Assembly (NCBI GenBank): GCA_019671005.1
Contig: CM033714.1
Coordinates: forward strand, 80,343,909 to 80,407,908
DNA length: 64,000 nucleotides
Source: Hibiscus mutabilis
Lineage: Eukaryota; Streptophyta; Magnoliopsida; Malvales; Malvaceae
Direction of reading: 5' to 3'
Shown here: one piece after another, positions 45,701 to 57,458 of the stretch
Numbering within the stretch: the stretch's first letter is position 1
Layout: each line of letters starts with the position of its first letter
Made by a program: the position numbers and the translations under genes
Notes under the pieces: model-generated
Told to the model about the DNA's origin: nothing
Seen by the model: only the letters and a program-made list of their open reading frames with translations
The model's database searches: none

Positions 45701-46494
45701 TGTTCAGCATGGTTATAAATGTTTCGGTTCTGATGGAAGGTTGTATATTTCAAGGCATGTTTGTTTCAATGAGAGTTGCTTTCCTTTCTTTCTAATTCTA
45801 GTAATTCTCAAGTTTTTAGACAGGATGTTCAGCATTAGTTTCTTAAGCTAAGTATACTGGCCCTATGTCAGCTAGAATTTCTGGTCATGAATCTGACACA
45901 TCCCAGCAGCTAGGAGGTTCTTCTTCTTCTCAACAAGACAGATCTATTTCTTCTCAGCAAGATGGCTCTGTGAGTCGTTTTGCTATGACTAGTCTTACAA
46001 CAAGTTCTACAGCCTCCACTCATGATACAACAAGACATGGTACTGCTCCACATAATTTCACAAGGCATGATGCTACCACAAGGTCTGATATTTCTAGGAG
46101 TACAAATGTGAATAATGGAGTTACTCCACCAGCTGAGGTCTCATGTGACTTACAACAGTCCCCAGAACAGTCTCATGCACCTGTTGTCTCATAACATTCT
46201 TCAGGGCAGCCTCATGAATATTAGTCTCCAGGGCAGCCTTGTGAACATCAGTCTTTAGGGCAGCCTTGTGAGCATGTCACCTCTGAAACTACTTCCAGTT
46301 CTTCTCCAGGAGTTGTCAAGAGGGGTCATTCTATGATTACTAGGTCTAAAGCTAGGATATTCAAACCCAAGGTCTTATATAGTGAAGAAGTTTCTCAGAA
46401 TTTAGATCCTCGGCTTCCTGTTGATATTCATCAAGCCATGCAGTCTTGTGAGTGGAAAGGAGCTGTTATGAAAGAAGTCAATGCTCTGGTGTAA

Positions 46495-47300
46495 AAAGGA
46501 ACGTGACAACTAACTTTTCTGCCTGTTGATCGAGTTCCTATAGGCTGCAAATGGTTGTTCAAAGTCAAAAGGAATCTTGATGGAAGTGTGGCTCGTAACA
46601 AAGAAAGGCTTATTGCCAAGGGCTTTTCTCAACAAGCAGGCTTCGACTATAAGGAAACATTCAGCCCTGTTGTAAAGCCTGTTACAGTCAGAATTCTTCT
46701 TAGTGTTGCGCTTAGTAGTGGCTGGATTCTTAGACAAATTGATGTGGATAACATATTCCTAAATGGAGATTTATCAGAAGAAGTATATATGTTACAGCCA
46801 CCTGGATTTGAACAAGAAGATGGTTCAGGAAAACAACTAGTTTGTTGTCTAAAAAAGTCTTTATATGGGCTTAAGCAAGCACCTTGTGCTTGGTTCGATA
46901 AATTTCAAGATCATTTAGTCAACGGTCTTGGTTTTGTAGCTTTTTTGGCAGATGCTTCTCTTTATTTTAGAGAAAGTCAAGGCAACAAAGTGCATTATTA
47001 TGGTGTATGTGGATGATATAGTGGTAACTGGGAATAATGCAGATGAAGTTAACAAAGTGATCAGTGACATTGAAAGATTTAGGTTGTCTAAATTTCTTCC
47101 TTGGGATGAATGTTCATGTTGTAGAGAATGGAGTTGTACTGAACCAGAGGAAGCACATTTCAGATCTCTTGGAGAAAACTCAAATGATGGATGCTGCTAT
47201 TTCACCTACACCTATGGTAACCACACTAAAACTATCTCTTACCGATGGTGATCCTTTGTCTGATGCTACTTTTCTACAGACAAGTTGTGAGAACTCTCCA
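46495..47300 (+). pseudogene. Copia reverse transcriptase
   Basis: Blocks GCKWLFKVKRNLDGSVARNK, RLIAKGFSQQAGFDYKETFS, QIDVDNIFLNGDLSEEVYML, KSLYGLKQAPCAWFDKF and, after a frameshift at about 46990, MVYVDDIVVTGN. The YVDD catalytic box is intact although the frame is not. A second frameshift at about 47095 leads into LGMNVHVVENGVVLNQRKHI. Confidence 0.85.
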
Positions 47301-47354
47301 GCACATTTGCACGACGAGGCCTGACATTCGGTTTTCTGTTAATAAAGTTAGTTT

Positions 47355-47990
47355 ATGCAAGCTCCGTTCGACAAACATTGGAAGGTAGTTAAGAGAATTA
47401 TTAGATATCTTAAAGGGACCATTAATCATGGATTGTTTTTTAGCACACTCTCGTCACCAGCAACCTTAGTTGGATATACCGATTCTGATTGGGAAACCAG
47501 TGCAGATGATAAACGCTCTACTGGAGGATATTGTATTTTTTAGGAGGCAATTTAGTAGCCTGAAGTTCTAAGAAACGGGGTGTCGTTTCTCGATCATCCA
47601 CAGAAGCAGAATTTAGAAGTCTTGCTGATGCCATGTGTGAGGCAATCTAGGTAAAATCCCTGTTAACTGAACTACAAATTCGTCATGTCTCAACTCCAGT
47701 TTTATGGTGCGACAACACAAGTGCAATTGATCACTCCTCCAATCCTGTTCATCATGCTAAACTGAAACACGTCGAACTAGTCCTCAGTTTTGTAAGGGAG
47801 AAAGTTACAAATGGTTCATTTCAGATTAACTATGTTCCTACTTCAGAACAAATAGCAGATGTTCTTACTAAACCACTATCATCAACTTTCTTTTTACATC
47901 TCAGACAACAACTGAAGGTTTTTTGTGCAGAAGAACTTCGGTTACAATCTGTAAATCTGTCATGTGTTAAAGATATCAATGACAACATGA
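47355..47990 (+). pseudogene. Copia RNase H and pol end
   Basis: RIIRYLKGTINHGLFFSTLS, LVGYTDSDWETSADDKRSTG, GYCIF-stop; after the TAG at 47541 the text VSRSSTEAEFRSLADAMCEA, LWCDNTSAIDHSSNPVHHAK and IADVLTKPLSSTFF follows. The catalytic Asp, Glu and Asp positions can be seen. Confidence 0.8.
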
Positions 47991-48002
47991 AAAGCACAGG
48001 GT

Positions 48003-48297
48003 GAATATCTAGTGCAAAGTTAAAATGCTAAGGGAAGAAGAAGCTAGAGACATGAAGAATATTAGAGATAAAGAAGAACATAGGATAAGAAGCATATTAG
48101 AGGATGATGAGTTTGTTATAACTGTAAACCAAGTGTTAGCTAAGAGTTAGTTGTTACTAACTGTCATTAGTTAAGGGATCTTTCAAGATCTTGATATTTG
48201 TATAAATAGGAGTTTATACTCCAGAAGAAAGATATGTTGTTCTTGAGGTTAATATCATTTCAACCTTTCGTTTTACTACTCTCTTTCATATTTTAAG
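48003..48297 (+). repeat. Probable copia 3' LTR
   Basis: Noncoding sequence beginning close to the pol end, with a TATA-like TTGTATAAATAGGAG at 48197 and transcript-end-like TTGTTCTTGAGG. Borders are approximate because the 5' LTR is missing. Confidence 0.5.
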
Positions 48298-48559
48298 ACA
48301 ATAGATTAATATTTGATTACATGTAATGAATTCCCCCCCCCCTTAAATATGTCTAATTTCACTTTAAATATTTAAGATTAAATCTAAATACTAAATCCTA
48401 ACCCCTAAACTTTAAAACATAACCATAAGCCTTAAAATTTTTAAATCTTACAACCTAATTCCTAAACCATAAATAGATCTTTATGGTCACTCAAAATCCT
48501 TCCAAAGTTGAAAATTACTTTTTGGGGGTTTGCGAACAATTTCATTCCTACTTTTGCTA

Positions 48560-49370
48560 ACCTTCATAAGAGGAGACTTGTGTTCTTTGTGGTAGGGATG
48601 TGGAAACAGTAGAGCATCTTGTGTGTTCGTGCTCATTTTCCCATCAACTTATGCATGAATTAGGTTTGAGCATTGATACTCCTCCCTCAGAATTGAACTG
48701 GTTTTCATGGCTTTAGCATCTGTTTGCAAATTTATCAAAAGATAAATGTCCTCTTTTGGTGACTGCAGTTTGGGCTTTGTGGTATTATCGCAACAAGGTT
48801 CATGATAACAGTTCACAATCTATTAAAGAGATTGCCACTTTTGTCCCATCTTATGTGTATGAATCTGGTAGTTTACAGATTGGAAAAGTTCAAGGGAATA
48901 ACACACGCTCTAATTGATGGATGCCTCCTGTTGAGGATTCTGTGAAAATTAATTTCGATGCCAGTTTTTATAGTGCTCAGAGGAAATCCGTTTCGGGAGT
49001 AATTGTTTGCGATGCAAATGGTTGTATTTTGGCAGCCAGTACTGTCCCTCACTCGTTTGTCTTAAATCCTGAGATGGCAGAAGCGAGAGCTTGCGAACAG
49101 GCTGTCTTTTTAGCTCGGGATCTTGACTTTTAGGAAAGTGATTTTTGAGGGAGATGCTCTCAATGTCATTTCTAAAATCAATTCTTCTGATGATGATAAA
49201 TCAGATATTAGTGCCATTCGGAAAAATATCTATAAAGAATGATACCATTTTCATTCTTGTTCCTTTAGGCATGTGGGGAGAAAATGTAACGAGGTGCAGC
49301 GACTAAAAAGTCCAAATATTCCCTTGCTTTAGAAAACTATGATTTTATGGGGGGAATTTGAAAAAAAAAA
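48560..49370 (+). pseudogene. LINE-type non-LTR retrotransposon tail (zf-RVT and RNase H)
   Basis: CSLCGRDVETVEHLVCSCSF with a following His is the plant zf-RVT motif at the end of LINE RT. VNFDASF-type RNase H follows: VKINFDASFYSAQRKSVSGV, MAEARACEQAVFLARDL, then after a stop VIFEGDALNVISKI. The copy ends at an A10 run (49361-49370), as expected of a 5'-truncated LINE with a poly(A) tail. Stops at 48715, 48917 and 49131 show decay. Confidence 0.8.
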
Positions 49371-50206
49371 GCTCGTATTTTAAAATTGTAATCCCTTATT
49401 TTTATCTGGTCTGTAAATACATATTAGTATAATTATTAGTATACTAGTGTTGCATGTATACATTGTATTATATTATGCTATATGTTTATTATGTGCATAA
49501 GTGTTACTAATATATATAAAATGTGTGGTGTGTGCATGTATATTATAAACTATGTATGTATACGTATTAATAAGTAATACGGTGTATGTGTATCGCGAAT
49601 GTATCTATATTTAGTACGAGCGTATTTGTTTTTACGGATAATGTGTGTACATGTTATGTTAATTATGTGTATGATTATATGTACGTATGCTAGTATGTTA
49701 TATTAATTGATGTTTGCATAAGTATATACGTATGTATTATCGTATGTGTATTATTATTAATTGTTGTTATAATATTAATGTTATTATTATTGGGCTAATA
49801 TAAAATGAAATCCAAAAAAATACATATTAAACCCAAATAAATAAATTGTCAGTCCAAGTCCATTTACAAGCATAATATTATTACAAGGCCCGGTTGGCCC
49901 AAACCCAAACCCTATTTAATTCTAATTATTTTGGTGCAGATGACTATGGGTCGTTGGATCAAGATCTGATCTAACGGCCACGATCAAGCAAGGAACAAAA
50001 TATCTGGCCGGCCGCGTGCACTACACATCTGGACGCTTAGAGTGCCACGCGCGCGTGCGGTCCACGCGCGGACTCTTCGATATTCCACGCGTGCGTGAGC
50101 CCCACGCGCTATAACCCCTCAACTGTTGAGCCCCACGTGGCACGATCTGGAGCCGTTTCACCGATCGAGGTTTTATCTGGGCCATTCGTCCTTCAAGCCA
50201 GCCCGA

Positions 50207-50232
50207 CCGTTAGATCAGATCTGATCTAACGG
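50207..50232. repeat. 26-bp perfect palindrome in the LTR
   Basis: CCGTTAGATCAGA followed by its exact reverse complement TCTGATCTAACGG. A related imperfect copy, GTTGGATCAAGATCTGATCT, lies at 49964 and continues AACGGCC. It is within the CpG-rich part upstream of the LTR TATA box, so it may be a regulatory site. Confidence 0.9.
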
Positions 50233-50730
50233 CCGAGAACGCCTCTGGCCGAAGACAGAACCCCCACACCGCCACCATGCTTCACCATGCCGATCTTCAA
50301 CCACCGCGCTCAGACATGTCAAAACACAAGAAAAGAAATATTATGTCAGTAGCAGTCCAGATCTGAAATAGATATTACTTGTACCAAACCAAAAGACAGG
50401 CATATATGTATGAAACAAACATTTTGTAAGAGAAGAGAGTTGTAATCGAAAGAAAAAATACAAAAAAAAACAGTCTTCAGTGGTAATACTCTTCTCTTTT
50501 TTACTTTGTTGCATGCATACAAAAAATATATACGTAGTAAATAAAAAAGGAAAGGTTGAGAGTCGTTACCATCGTCGTCTGTGGATCTCCCCTTTACTAG
50601 TAACAAGCCTCTTCGGCCTTCCCAGGCCGGATATGGTGAACTGAAAGGAGTGGGAGGTCCTTTTGGTTTTGTTTTGGGTTGAATTAAAAAAAAAATGGTT
50701 TGTTTCGTTTCGTATTTCTTAGATCTAGGC

Positions 50731-50740
50731 TGTATAAAGG
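50731..50740 (+). promoter_or_regulatory. LTR TATA box
   Basis: TGTATAAAGG, between a CpG-rich upstream part and a transcribed-looking downstream part; the likely start of R. Position within the LTR (middle) fits U3/R organisation. Confidence 0.5.
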
Positions 50741-52312
50741 CTTTTTCTCCGAATCCAAGTTCGGATTCGTGTCGAGGGTAAGGTAAGGGTTATTTTGGTG
50801 TATTTTTTGGGGCTCGCCGGTGCCGGTTAGCGGCGGCCGGCGGCGGAGAAGACGGCGGCCGACCGCCAGATTCTGGGTTCTTCAGGGGTGAGTTGAGAGA
50901 AAAATGAAAGAATGGCTTGTTATAAAATTGAAAAATGAACGAAAGGGGGAAAATTTTGAGTCCGGCCAAAAAAGGGAGATTTATAGGTGTTATTATTTTG
51001 TGAAATGGGTAAATTACGTAATAAATCCCCCCGCGTTTTCAATATTTTCGTTTCTGTATTGCCGTATGGTATATTTACAATTCCAGTCCCCCTTATATTT
51101 CAAAATCTTGTAATCCAGTCCCTAAATTACACCGAATCAGTTTTTAAATGGTAAAATTACCCCTTTAATCATCCCGCGTTTTTGAATTTTTCATTTCTGG
51201 TTTGCCCCTTGGTCTAATTACAGTTTCAGTCCTTTCAAGTTTGGTCCTGTTTGCATTTCCGTCCTTAAATTGCATATTATTATCCTTTAATTTCTGCCAC
51301 TGATGTTTATTTCTTTTCATTTCAGTCCTGTTTCTATGTAAATATTTATGTTCGTATTATAATCGTGTATGCTGATGTAGTCTTTTGCCTTATTATATAT
51401 CTCTCGTATATGCCTTGTATTTTTATGTTTACATGTATATGCGTCTTAAGTTCATGATGATTATGTGTCTTTATGTATCGGTTCAGTTATTCGTATCATG
51501 TATATTGTGTTCTAGTCGGCTCGTACACAACATGTTTTGTATTTTAGTACGTATTGTATGTTTTCTTGGCTTTAGGTTACGTGTTAGTGTATTTTCTTTT
51601 TATGTATAATATAGTGCTTTATATGTGTTGAAATGTGTTTTATTTCTAATATGTATGTCTTCTTGAAATATATATTTTTGTCCATACATGTATTTATTCA
51701 TGCCTTGTTATTGTGACATGTTAAATTTGTTTTTATCTACTATTAAGCTTGATATGTATATGTGTGTTTTAATTACGTATTTTATTTATGTTAGATTAGT
51801 ATTCTGTTATGTGAATATTTACTGTCTTTAAATTATCTGCCATATTTTATATTTTGCCACTAAGATTGCATATCGAGATATAAATTGTCAATGCGGTGCC
51901 CTTTTAACCGAGCGTAAACGGGGCCAGTATCAGGTGTAGTGATAGTGGTTGAGCGTTTACTCTCAGATAACGGGGCCCTTAAAATTTATTCGCAATTATG
52001 ACCGAATTTTAAACTAATCGTCACTTTAATCTGGAAAATCTAATATTAATAAAGCGGTAATTATTAAAGTACCAATTTTGGGCGGTGTGGGGGTGCTAAT
52101 CCTTCCCCATCCGTAACCGACTCTCGAACCCAATAATTTTTAACTCTCTGGTTTTATGGTGTCCGGCCTACCTAAATGGCCGGTGGCGACTCCAATTTTT
52201 AAATAAAATGCGATTTTTTTAAACCCCCACGGAATAAACGTTTTATATCCAAAAAATTCACAAACACCTTCGAAAACTCATTTTTTTAGCGAAAAAAGGA
52301 CATTGCTACAGA

Positions 52313-52331
52313 TGGCGACTCCGCTGGGGAG
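52313..52331 (+). other. Primer binding site of the second Ogre-type element
   Basis: TGGCGACTCCGCTGGGGAG, two bases after the LTR end, complementary to a tRNA 3' end including CCA. Ogre elements are reported to use tRNA-Arg; I have not checked the tRNA. A copy of the first ten bases lies at 52184-52193 within the LTR. Confidence 0.85.
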
Positions 52332-52505
52332 TATTTTTGTTTTTTTCAAAAACAAATGAGAGTCAAGTTTTTAAAATAATTACCGCTTTACTAATATTGG
52401 AAATTCTGGGTTAAAGTGACTATTAAATTAACATTCGGTTATAATTGCGTTTATTTTAACGCATTTAAAATATGGCATATAAACCTTTTTAAGTGGGGGG
52501 AAAAC

Positions 52506-52615
52506 GCTAATGCTTTCGTGGAGATATTGTTCTCCCGTATGGTCCTAGCAAGTACCTTCGGGGCTCGAGTACCTTATGCTTTCGTAAGGATATCGTTCCT
52601 TCGTACGGGCATAAG
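52506..52615 (+). repeat. Two diverged hairpin copies in the leader
   Basis: Copy 1 (52506-52549) and copy 2 (52573-52615) share ATGCTTTCGT...TATYGT...CGTAYGG. The inner stem is GGAGA/TCTCC in copy 1 and AAGGA/TCCTT in copy 2 around the six-base loop TATTGT/TATCGT. The outer stem is GCTA/TAGC in copy 1 and CTTATGC/GCATAAG in copy 2. Arms change together between copies. Confidence 0.75.
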
Positions 52616-52983
52616 CGAATGGGTCCCCCTGAATTGAACCCGGTTGAAAGGAGCATATAATGGGTGATGATCGGAGGCCTTGCTACTCTTAGTAGAGGAC
52701 AGCAAGGACAATTCGGGTACCTCCTAGAACCAAGACTGCATGTAGAGAATACATAGAAACCTACCCATTTAGAGCCATGCGGATAACCTTAGGTTTTAGA
52801 CGGGATAAATAGGGTGTTTTGTGTGTTTATTCTGTTTAATTTTGTCCTTTTATTTATATATTTATTAATTTTATCTGGTACTAACTTGTTTTCTTTTCGC
52901 TTTTGTTTTTTTCATACATCATACATTTGCATCACATAAAGGTACTGGATCAAGTGGTTTGCCCGATCAGAAAGTCTTTCACC

Positions 52984-55264
52984 ATGGAAAAAATGTCTTA
53001 GGAAAGAAGAGCTTAATTTGTCAGTCAGACATTGGTCAAAGGTCAACTAGAAAACCCAAAGGGACAGTTCGCCGAATGAACGCGTAATAGAAGGGTACAC
53101 CTATGTGAGTCTCCAACAGAACAATTTATGGGATCTTCAAAGCATTTGGGAAAGATGGGACCGAAGACTACAAGACTTATTCTGCGATAGTTATGGCGAC
53201 ATTGCACAGCTGTTATATGTTCGGATTAACCAGCCCCTGCTCCGAGCTATAGTCCAGTTCTGGAATCCGGCTTTTTGCTGCTTCACCTTCAATGGGCAGG
53301 ACATGATGCCTACAGTAGAAGAATACACTGCTTTACTTAACATGAAAAACATTCAGGAAGATTGGATCTACGCGAAGCCTCCGAGGAATCAGAATTACAC
53401 TGCGAAACTCAAAACCTTTGCGGGAATGAGTGACGATTGGGTTAATGGCCTGCTTCAGATCCGAGGAGACAATACAATTTTTGCATGGGAAAGTATTCGA
53501 GACATCATACCGACACATCCGATTTGAGGCAAAGAAAATAGACACATTACGCGCCTTAGGAATATATGGCTTGGTGATCTTTCCAAGAGTACTCGGGAAC
53601 ATTGACATAGCCATTCTGGACTTGTTTGAGAGGGTAAAACGGAAAGCAAACCCAGTACCAGCAATCTTGGTCGAGACTTTCATTTCCTTAAATGCTAGCC
53701 GAAAACATGAAGAAGGACGTTTTCGAGGATGCGCACAACTGTTACAGGTATGGATTCAGAGTCACATGTGGAAGACACCGACGAGGGTCCTGCCGGGGAT
53801 ATCCTTCCAAGGTTTTTCGCCTTTACGGGAGTACTTAGCAAAGGAATGGCGAGAGGATTTGAAAACAAAAATGTGGACTAGTTTCTTCAGGAACATTCAA
53901 GACGAAGACATAGCATGGAGGGTCCCATGGCTCGGTAAAGTTAATTATTTTCTATACAGTTGTGGTGATTTCAACTGGCTGATGATGTTGGGATTGCACG
54001 GAGGGATCGCATATGCTCCGCTTTTAGTGTCTCGACAGTTCATTCCCAATACCGCCGGGTTAAGCCAAATTGAATTTCTTTTCAAAGGGGAGTTCAAAGG
54101 AAAAATTCAAACCATCATGAGGGCCTGGGACCATTGTTACCGGATCAGGGTGGAAGGAGATACCGAGCACATGACTACCCCAGACTACGATCTTTAGAGA
54201 TGCTTGAGGGTTAATAATGTGATTCCCGAATCTGATCAAGGACTAGCAGTGTCACTCGAAAAGCTTACAAGGGTGGTACCGTCTGAAGCTGACATCTTAA
54301 GGAATGAACTCGAAGAAATTAAAAAGAAAATAGACATCCAACAGACTCAACATACGAGCGAGCTCTATAAGGCAAGCTTAGAGGTTGATGAACGGGACGG
54401 GATCATTAGGCAGTTGAAGAAATTAAATGCAGATTTGAACGACAAAAATGCTCTTTACCAAAAAGATGCCCTTCTACTACAAGAAAAAATACAGAAGGCC
54501 AGCCGGAGTCAATTCATAGCCGTGGAAAGAGAAAGAATGAATGGTATCCGTTTGGTGGAAGAAGAACGAGAAATCAGCAAGAGAGCGATCGAGAAAGAGA
54601 TGAAAAGCTGCCGGTTGGCTATGGAGGAAGAAAAACGGTCCACCAAGAAGGCCATTGATCAAGAAAAGGAAAGATTCAGGCAAGAAATCAGCAAGGGAAA
54701 ACAAGTTGTCCATCATGAGAGAGAAAGTGTCGCCGTATAGAAAAGAAAGTCCATGAGTAGCCGAAATAGACTGTTAGAGATGCAAAAACTGTACGATGAC
54801 ACTATTCAAAGTTTGGAGCAAAGCCAAAGTCAGAATGGCGAATTAAAAGGAAAGGTGGCGGAAGTTGAACACTCCCTTCGAATGTATTGCCAGAGAAATA
54901 GCTTCACTGAGCTGCAAGAAAGAGAGCGCGGAGTGGGAGTGTTACGAGCACGAATTAAGTCCCTTGAAGCGACTGTTGAGGATTACAAGGAAAAATTAGT
55001 ATGTTGGAGGAGGCTGCAGCTGGAGGGGACACCTATTGGCAAAAGAGATTGCGTGACGCTGCCCGGATGGTACATGATAGGGACCAATATTACGCAAACC
55101 TGACGGTGGACATACAGCGAGTCGCCAGGCATGTGAATGATTTGGCCATCGAGGCTGAAACACTCCGACCTTTCATAGTCCCAGAAATGAAAGAAGCTCA
55201 CAGGTTCCTCAAGCTGCTCAGGGCAATTGGAAAATTAGGAGATAGAGTTAGAGCTTATCTATAA
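52984..55264 (+). pseudogene. Ogre ORF1: plant-mobile-domain-like protein with coiled coil
   Basis: An extra ORF upstream of gag, the hallmark of Ogre elements. The ATG at 52984 is followed after four codons by TAG; the recognisable frame starts at about 53051. First part (to 54197): LWDLQSIWERWDRRLQDLF, FCCFTFNGQDMMPTVEEYTA, WESIRDIIPTHP, then in another frame IYGLVIFPRVLGNIDIAILD, PVPAILVETFISLNASRK, FRGCAQLLQVWIQSHMWK, FLYSCGDFNWLMMLGLHGGI and APLLVSRQFIPNTAG. This resembles the DUF7745/plant mobile domain proteins common in plant genomes. The second part (54204-55264) is Lys/Glu-rich coiled coil. Lesions: frameshift at about 53520, TAG at 54195, TAG at 54738, frameshift at about 55005. 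Function is not known; a structural or targeting role is possible. Confidence 0.8.
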
Positions 55265-55553
55265 GACTCTGTGTTGTAATTAGATCTTTTGTATTAGGGA
55301 TCTTTATTTTGTAACACGAAACTCTGTTGTAATCTAGACCCTTTAATTCCCGTGGAAGTAGTTCAAAAGGATGATTACCAGCGGAATCAGTACCTTATAT
55401 GCATACATTCTTGCATTGCATCATGACATTCGCATCATTATACATGCATTTATTTTCTTGCAACCATATTAACATTATGAATATTGTGGCGTTGTGTGTA
55501 GTTAACCCGCAATCATTCATCATCCATACCTTACCCGATTATAGAGCAAGCTC
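55265..55553 (+). other. Spacer between ORF1 and gag
   Basis: About 290 bp, noncoding. CATTGCATCATGACATTCGCATCATTATACATGCA-like CAT-rich text precedes the gag ATG, and a similar CAT-rich stretch precedes ORF1 at 52910-52945. Confidence 0.4.
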
Positions 55554-57443
55554 ATGGAAGACAGGATAATCAGTCTAGAAAAAGGGCAAAAAGAGCTCGA
55601 GACAAGGCTTGAAGAGGCCCAAAAAAGCCTCAGTGATCAGATTGCGCAATCGCAAGCATCTATAGTATCCGACATAACCGTATTGTTGGCTAAGAGTCTT
55701 GGAAAAAGAGTGGAAGGAGAAAACGTTCAAGAGCCAGAGGGTACCCCAGCTCACTACAAGGTTCAACCAGCTGCACCGAATCCGGCTAGAAAGGTGTATA
55801 TCGACCCTGCATGAATGTCATCTAGTTTTCAAATAGGGGCACCTGAAACTCAACCCCTCGACGCTGAAGCACTCTATGAAGAAGAGGTGCCGGACCTGAA
55901 CATGGTTGAAAGGGTCAGGACCGAGGTAGAGAAAAAGTGGGAGGAGAGGTTTCGCCTCATGGAGGAAAAATTTAAAACGTTACAATCTATAGAAGAATCA
56001 GGAAATGACGCTAGCGACTTAAGTCTGGTGTCCGATCTTGTCCTACCGCCAAAATTTAAAACGCCAGAGTTCGACAAATACGATGGAACCACGTGTCCTT
56101 CCGCGCACATAACAATGTACTGTCGAAAGATGGCGGCCTACCTTAAGGACGAAAAGCTACAGATCCATTGTTTCCAGGACAGCCTAATTGGAGTGGCGTT
56201 ACGGTGGTACACCCAGTTGAGCAAAGCAAATGTTAAGACATGGAAAGATCTGTCAAAAGCATTTACTGAGCAATATAAGCATGTAGTAGACATGACCCCC
56301 AGTAGAATTATGTTGGAAAATATAGGGCAGAAGTCCAACGAAAGCCTGCGGCAATATGCCCAAAGGTGGTGAGAAGTGGCCGCTCAAATTCAGCCACCCC
56401 TCCCAGAACATGAAATTACGCCGTTATTTGTTAATACTCTTAAAGGGGCACTCTTTGATTGCCTCATTAATAATACAACGCAGTGCTTTGCTGACTTAAT
56501 TAGGACTGGGGAGTCCCTTGAATTGGCAATTAAGAGTGGTATGATTGATGGCGGGGAAGGGTCTCAGAAATATAGCAAGAGGAATGAAGTAAACTCCACC
56601 AGCACTTATACCACCCCAAAGAACTTCACAGTCTCACAGCCACAAGCACCTGTGGGAAAAACACAACACTCGAATCAAAGAGAGGAGAGAATCGCCAGAA
56701 AAGATAGAAGAACTTTCACTCCCATACCTGTTTCGTACTCAGAACTTTATTCCCAGTTGTATAAAGCAGACCTGGTCCGTCCATACATCGTTACTCCTGT
56801 CAATCTGCCCTTCCCTTCTTGGTATAATCCGAACGCGCATTGCGACTATCACGGCGGTACCCCTGGACATCCCACTGAAAACTGCCTTGCTTTCAAAAAA
56901 CTTGTGCAGAATTTAATCGATTCTGGGATATTGAAGTTTGAAGAACCGAGTGTAGCCAATAACCCGCTGCCTAATCATGGGAGCAGAGGAGTAAATGTTA
57001 TTGAAGAATACTTTACCAGGAGGAGTAAGGATGATGTGTCAGAAATCAAGTCTCCTTTACGGTGGGTATTTCAACAGTTATGCATGGCCCGTATGATCGA
57101 CAAAGGCATGATAACAAGGCAGAAGGGATGTGGAGAGTATTGCGAATTCCACCAGAATGAAGGACATGACATCCAAGAATGTGATGAGTTCAAGAGATTG
57201 GTACAGCAATTAATGAATGAAAAACAAATAGAATTCTTCGAGGAGCCCATGGGGAAGAAGGGGTCGGACGTACACATGACGGATAACCCCAAATCTAAAT
57301 ACGGGAAAGATATACCTTTTATCATCTCTCCCAGACAGGGGAATGCAGGTGCCTCCCAGGGAGAAACCAACAAGATAAGTCCCAGGATCATCATTTCAGC
57401 ACCATCCCCATTCCCATTCAAAGATATGCGGCAAACCCCCTAG
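55554..57443 (+). pseudogene. Ogre gag, one frame with in-frame stops
   Basis: The frame runs without frameshift from ATG 55554 but is interrupted by TGA (55812), TGA (56370) and TAG (57441). The N-terminus is coiled coil (ISLEKGQKELETRLEEAQKS). The capsid region reads FDKYDGTTCPSAHITMYCRK, GVALRWYTQLSKANVKTWKD, FTEQYKHVVDMTPSR, NESLRQYAQRW, FADLIRTGESLELAIKSGMI. Two Cys/His clusters follow, CDYHGGTPGHPTENC (56850) and CEFHQNEGHDIQEC (57139), which are CX2HX6HX4C and not standard CCHC knuckles. Each stop can be explained by a C-to-T change of CGA or CAG. Confidence 0.88.
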
Positions 57444-57458
57444 AATTATGCTGTAAAT

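Larger units (their letters stand above)
43555..48297 (+). mobile_element. Ty1/copia retrotransposon, decayed, 5' end missing
   Basis: Gag, protease, integrase, RT, RNase H and a probable 3' LTR appear in copia order on the plus strand. No 5' LTR or primer binding site is seen left of gag. The coding part is interrupted by several stops (44236, 44742, 45215, 45581, 46192, 46492) and frameshifts, so it cannot move on its own. Confidence 0.85.
49390..52310 (+). repeat. Long 5' LTR of the second Ogre-type element (left border approximate)
   Basis: About 2.9 kb without coding sequence, ending GACATTGCTACA immediately before the PBS. It begins after the LINE poly(A) tail. Contents: TGTATGTATA-type AT-rich repeats (49430-49750), a CpG-rich stretch at 49990-50280 with CACGCG phrases, a TATA box at 50731 (TGTATAAAGG), GC-rich GGCGGCCGGCGGCGG at 50829, and T-rich sequence after. 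The phrase ACCAATTTTGGGCGGTGTGG at 52072 has a counterpart at 21449 in the first element. The matching 3' LTR lies beyond the window. Confidence 0.75.

Noticed and set aside
53105..53107. GTG at 53105 as the start of Ogre ORF1
   Set aside because: The same frame is open back to 53051 and a likelier original ATG at 52984 is followed by an acquired stop; plants rarely start at GTG.
54477..54716. Minus-strand frame within ORF1
   Set aside because: It is antisense to the coiled-coil part of Ogre ORF1 and reflects its biased codon composition.
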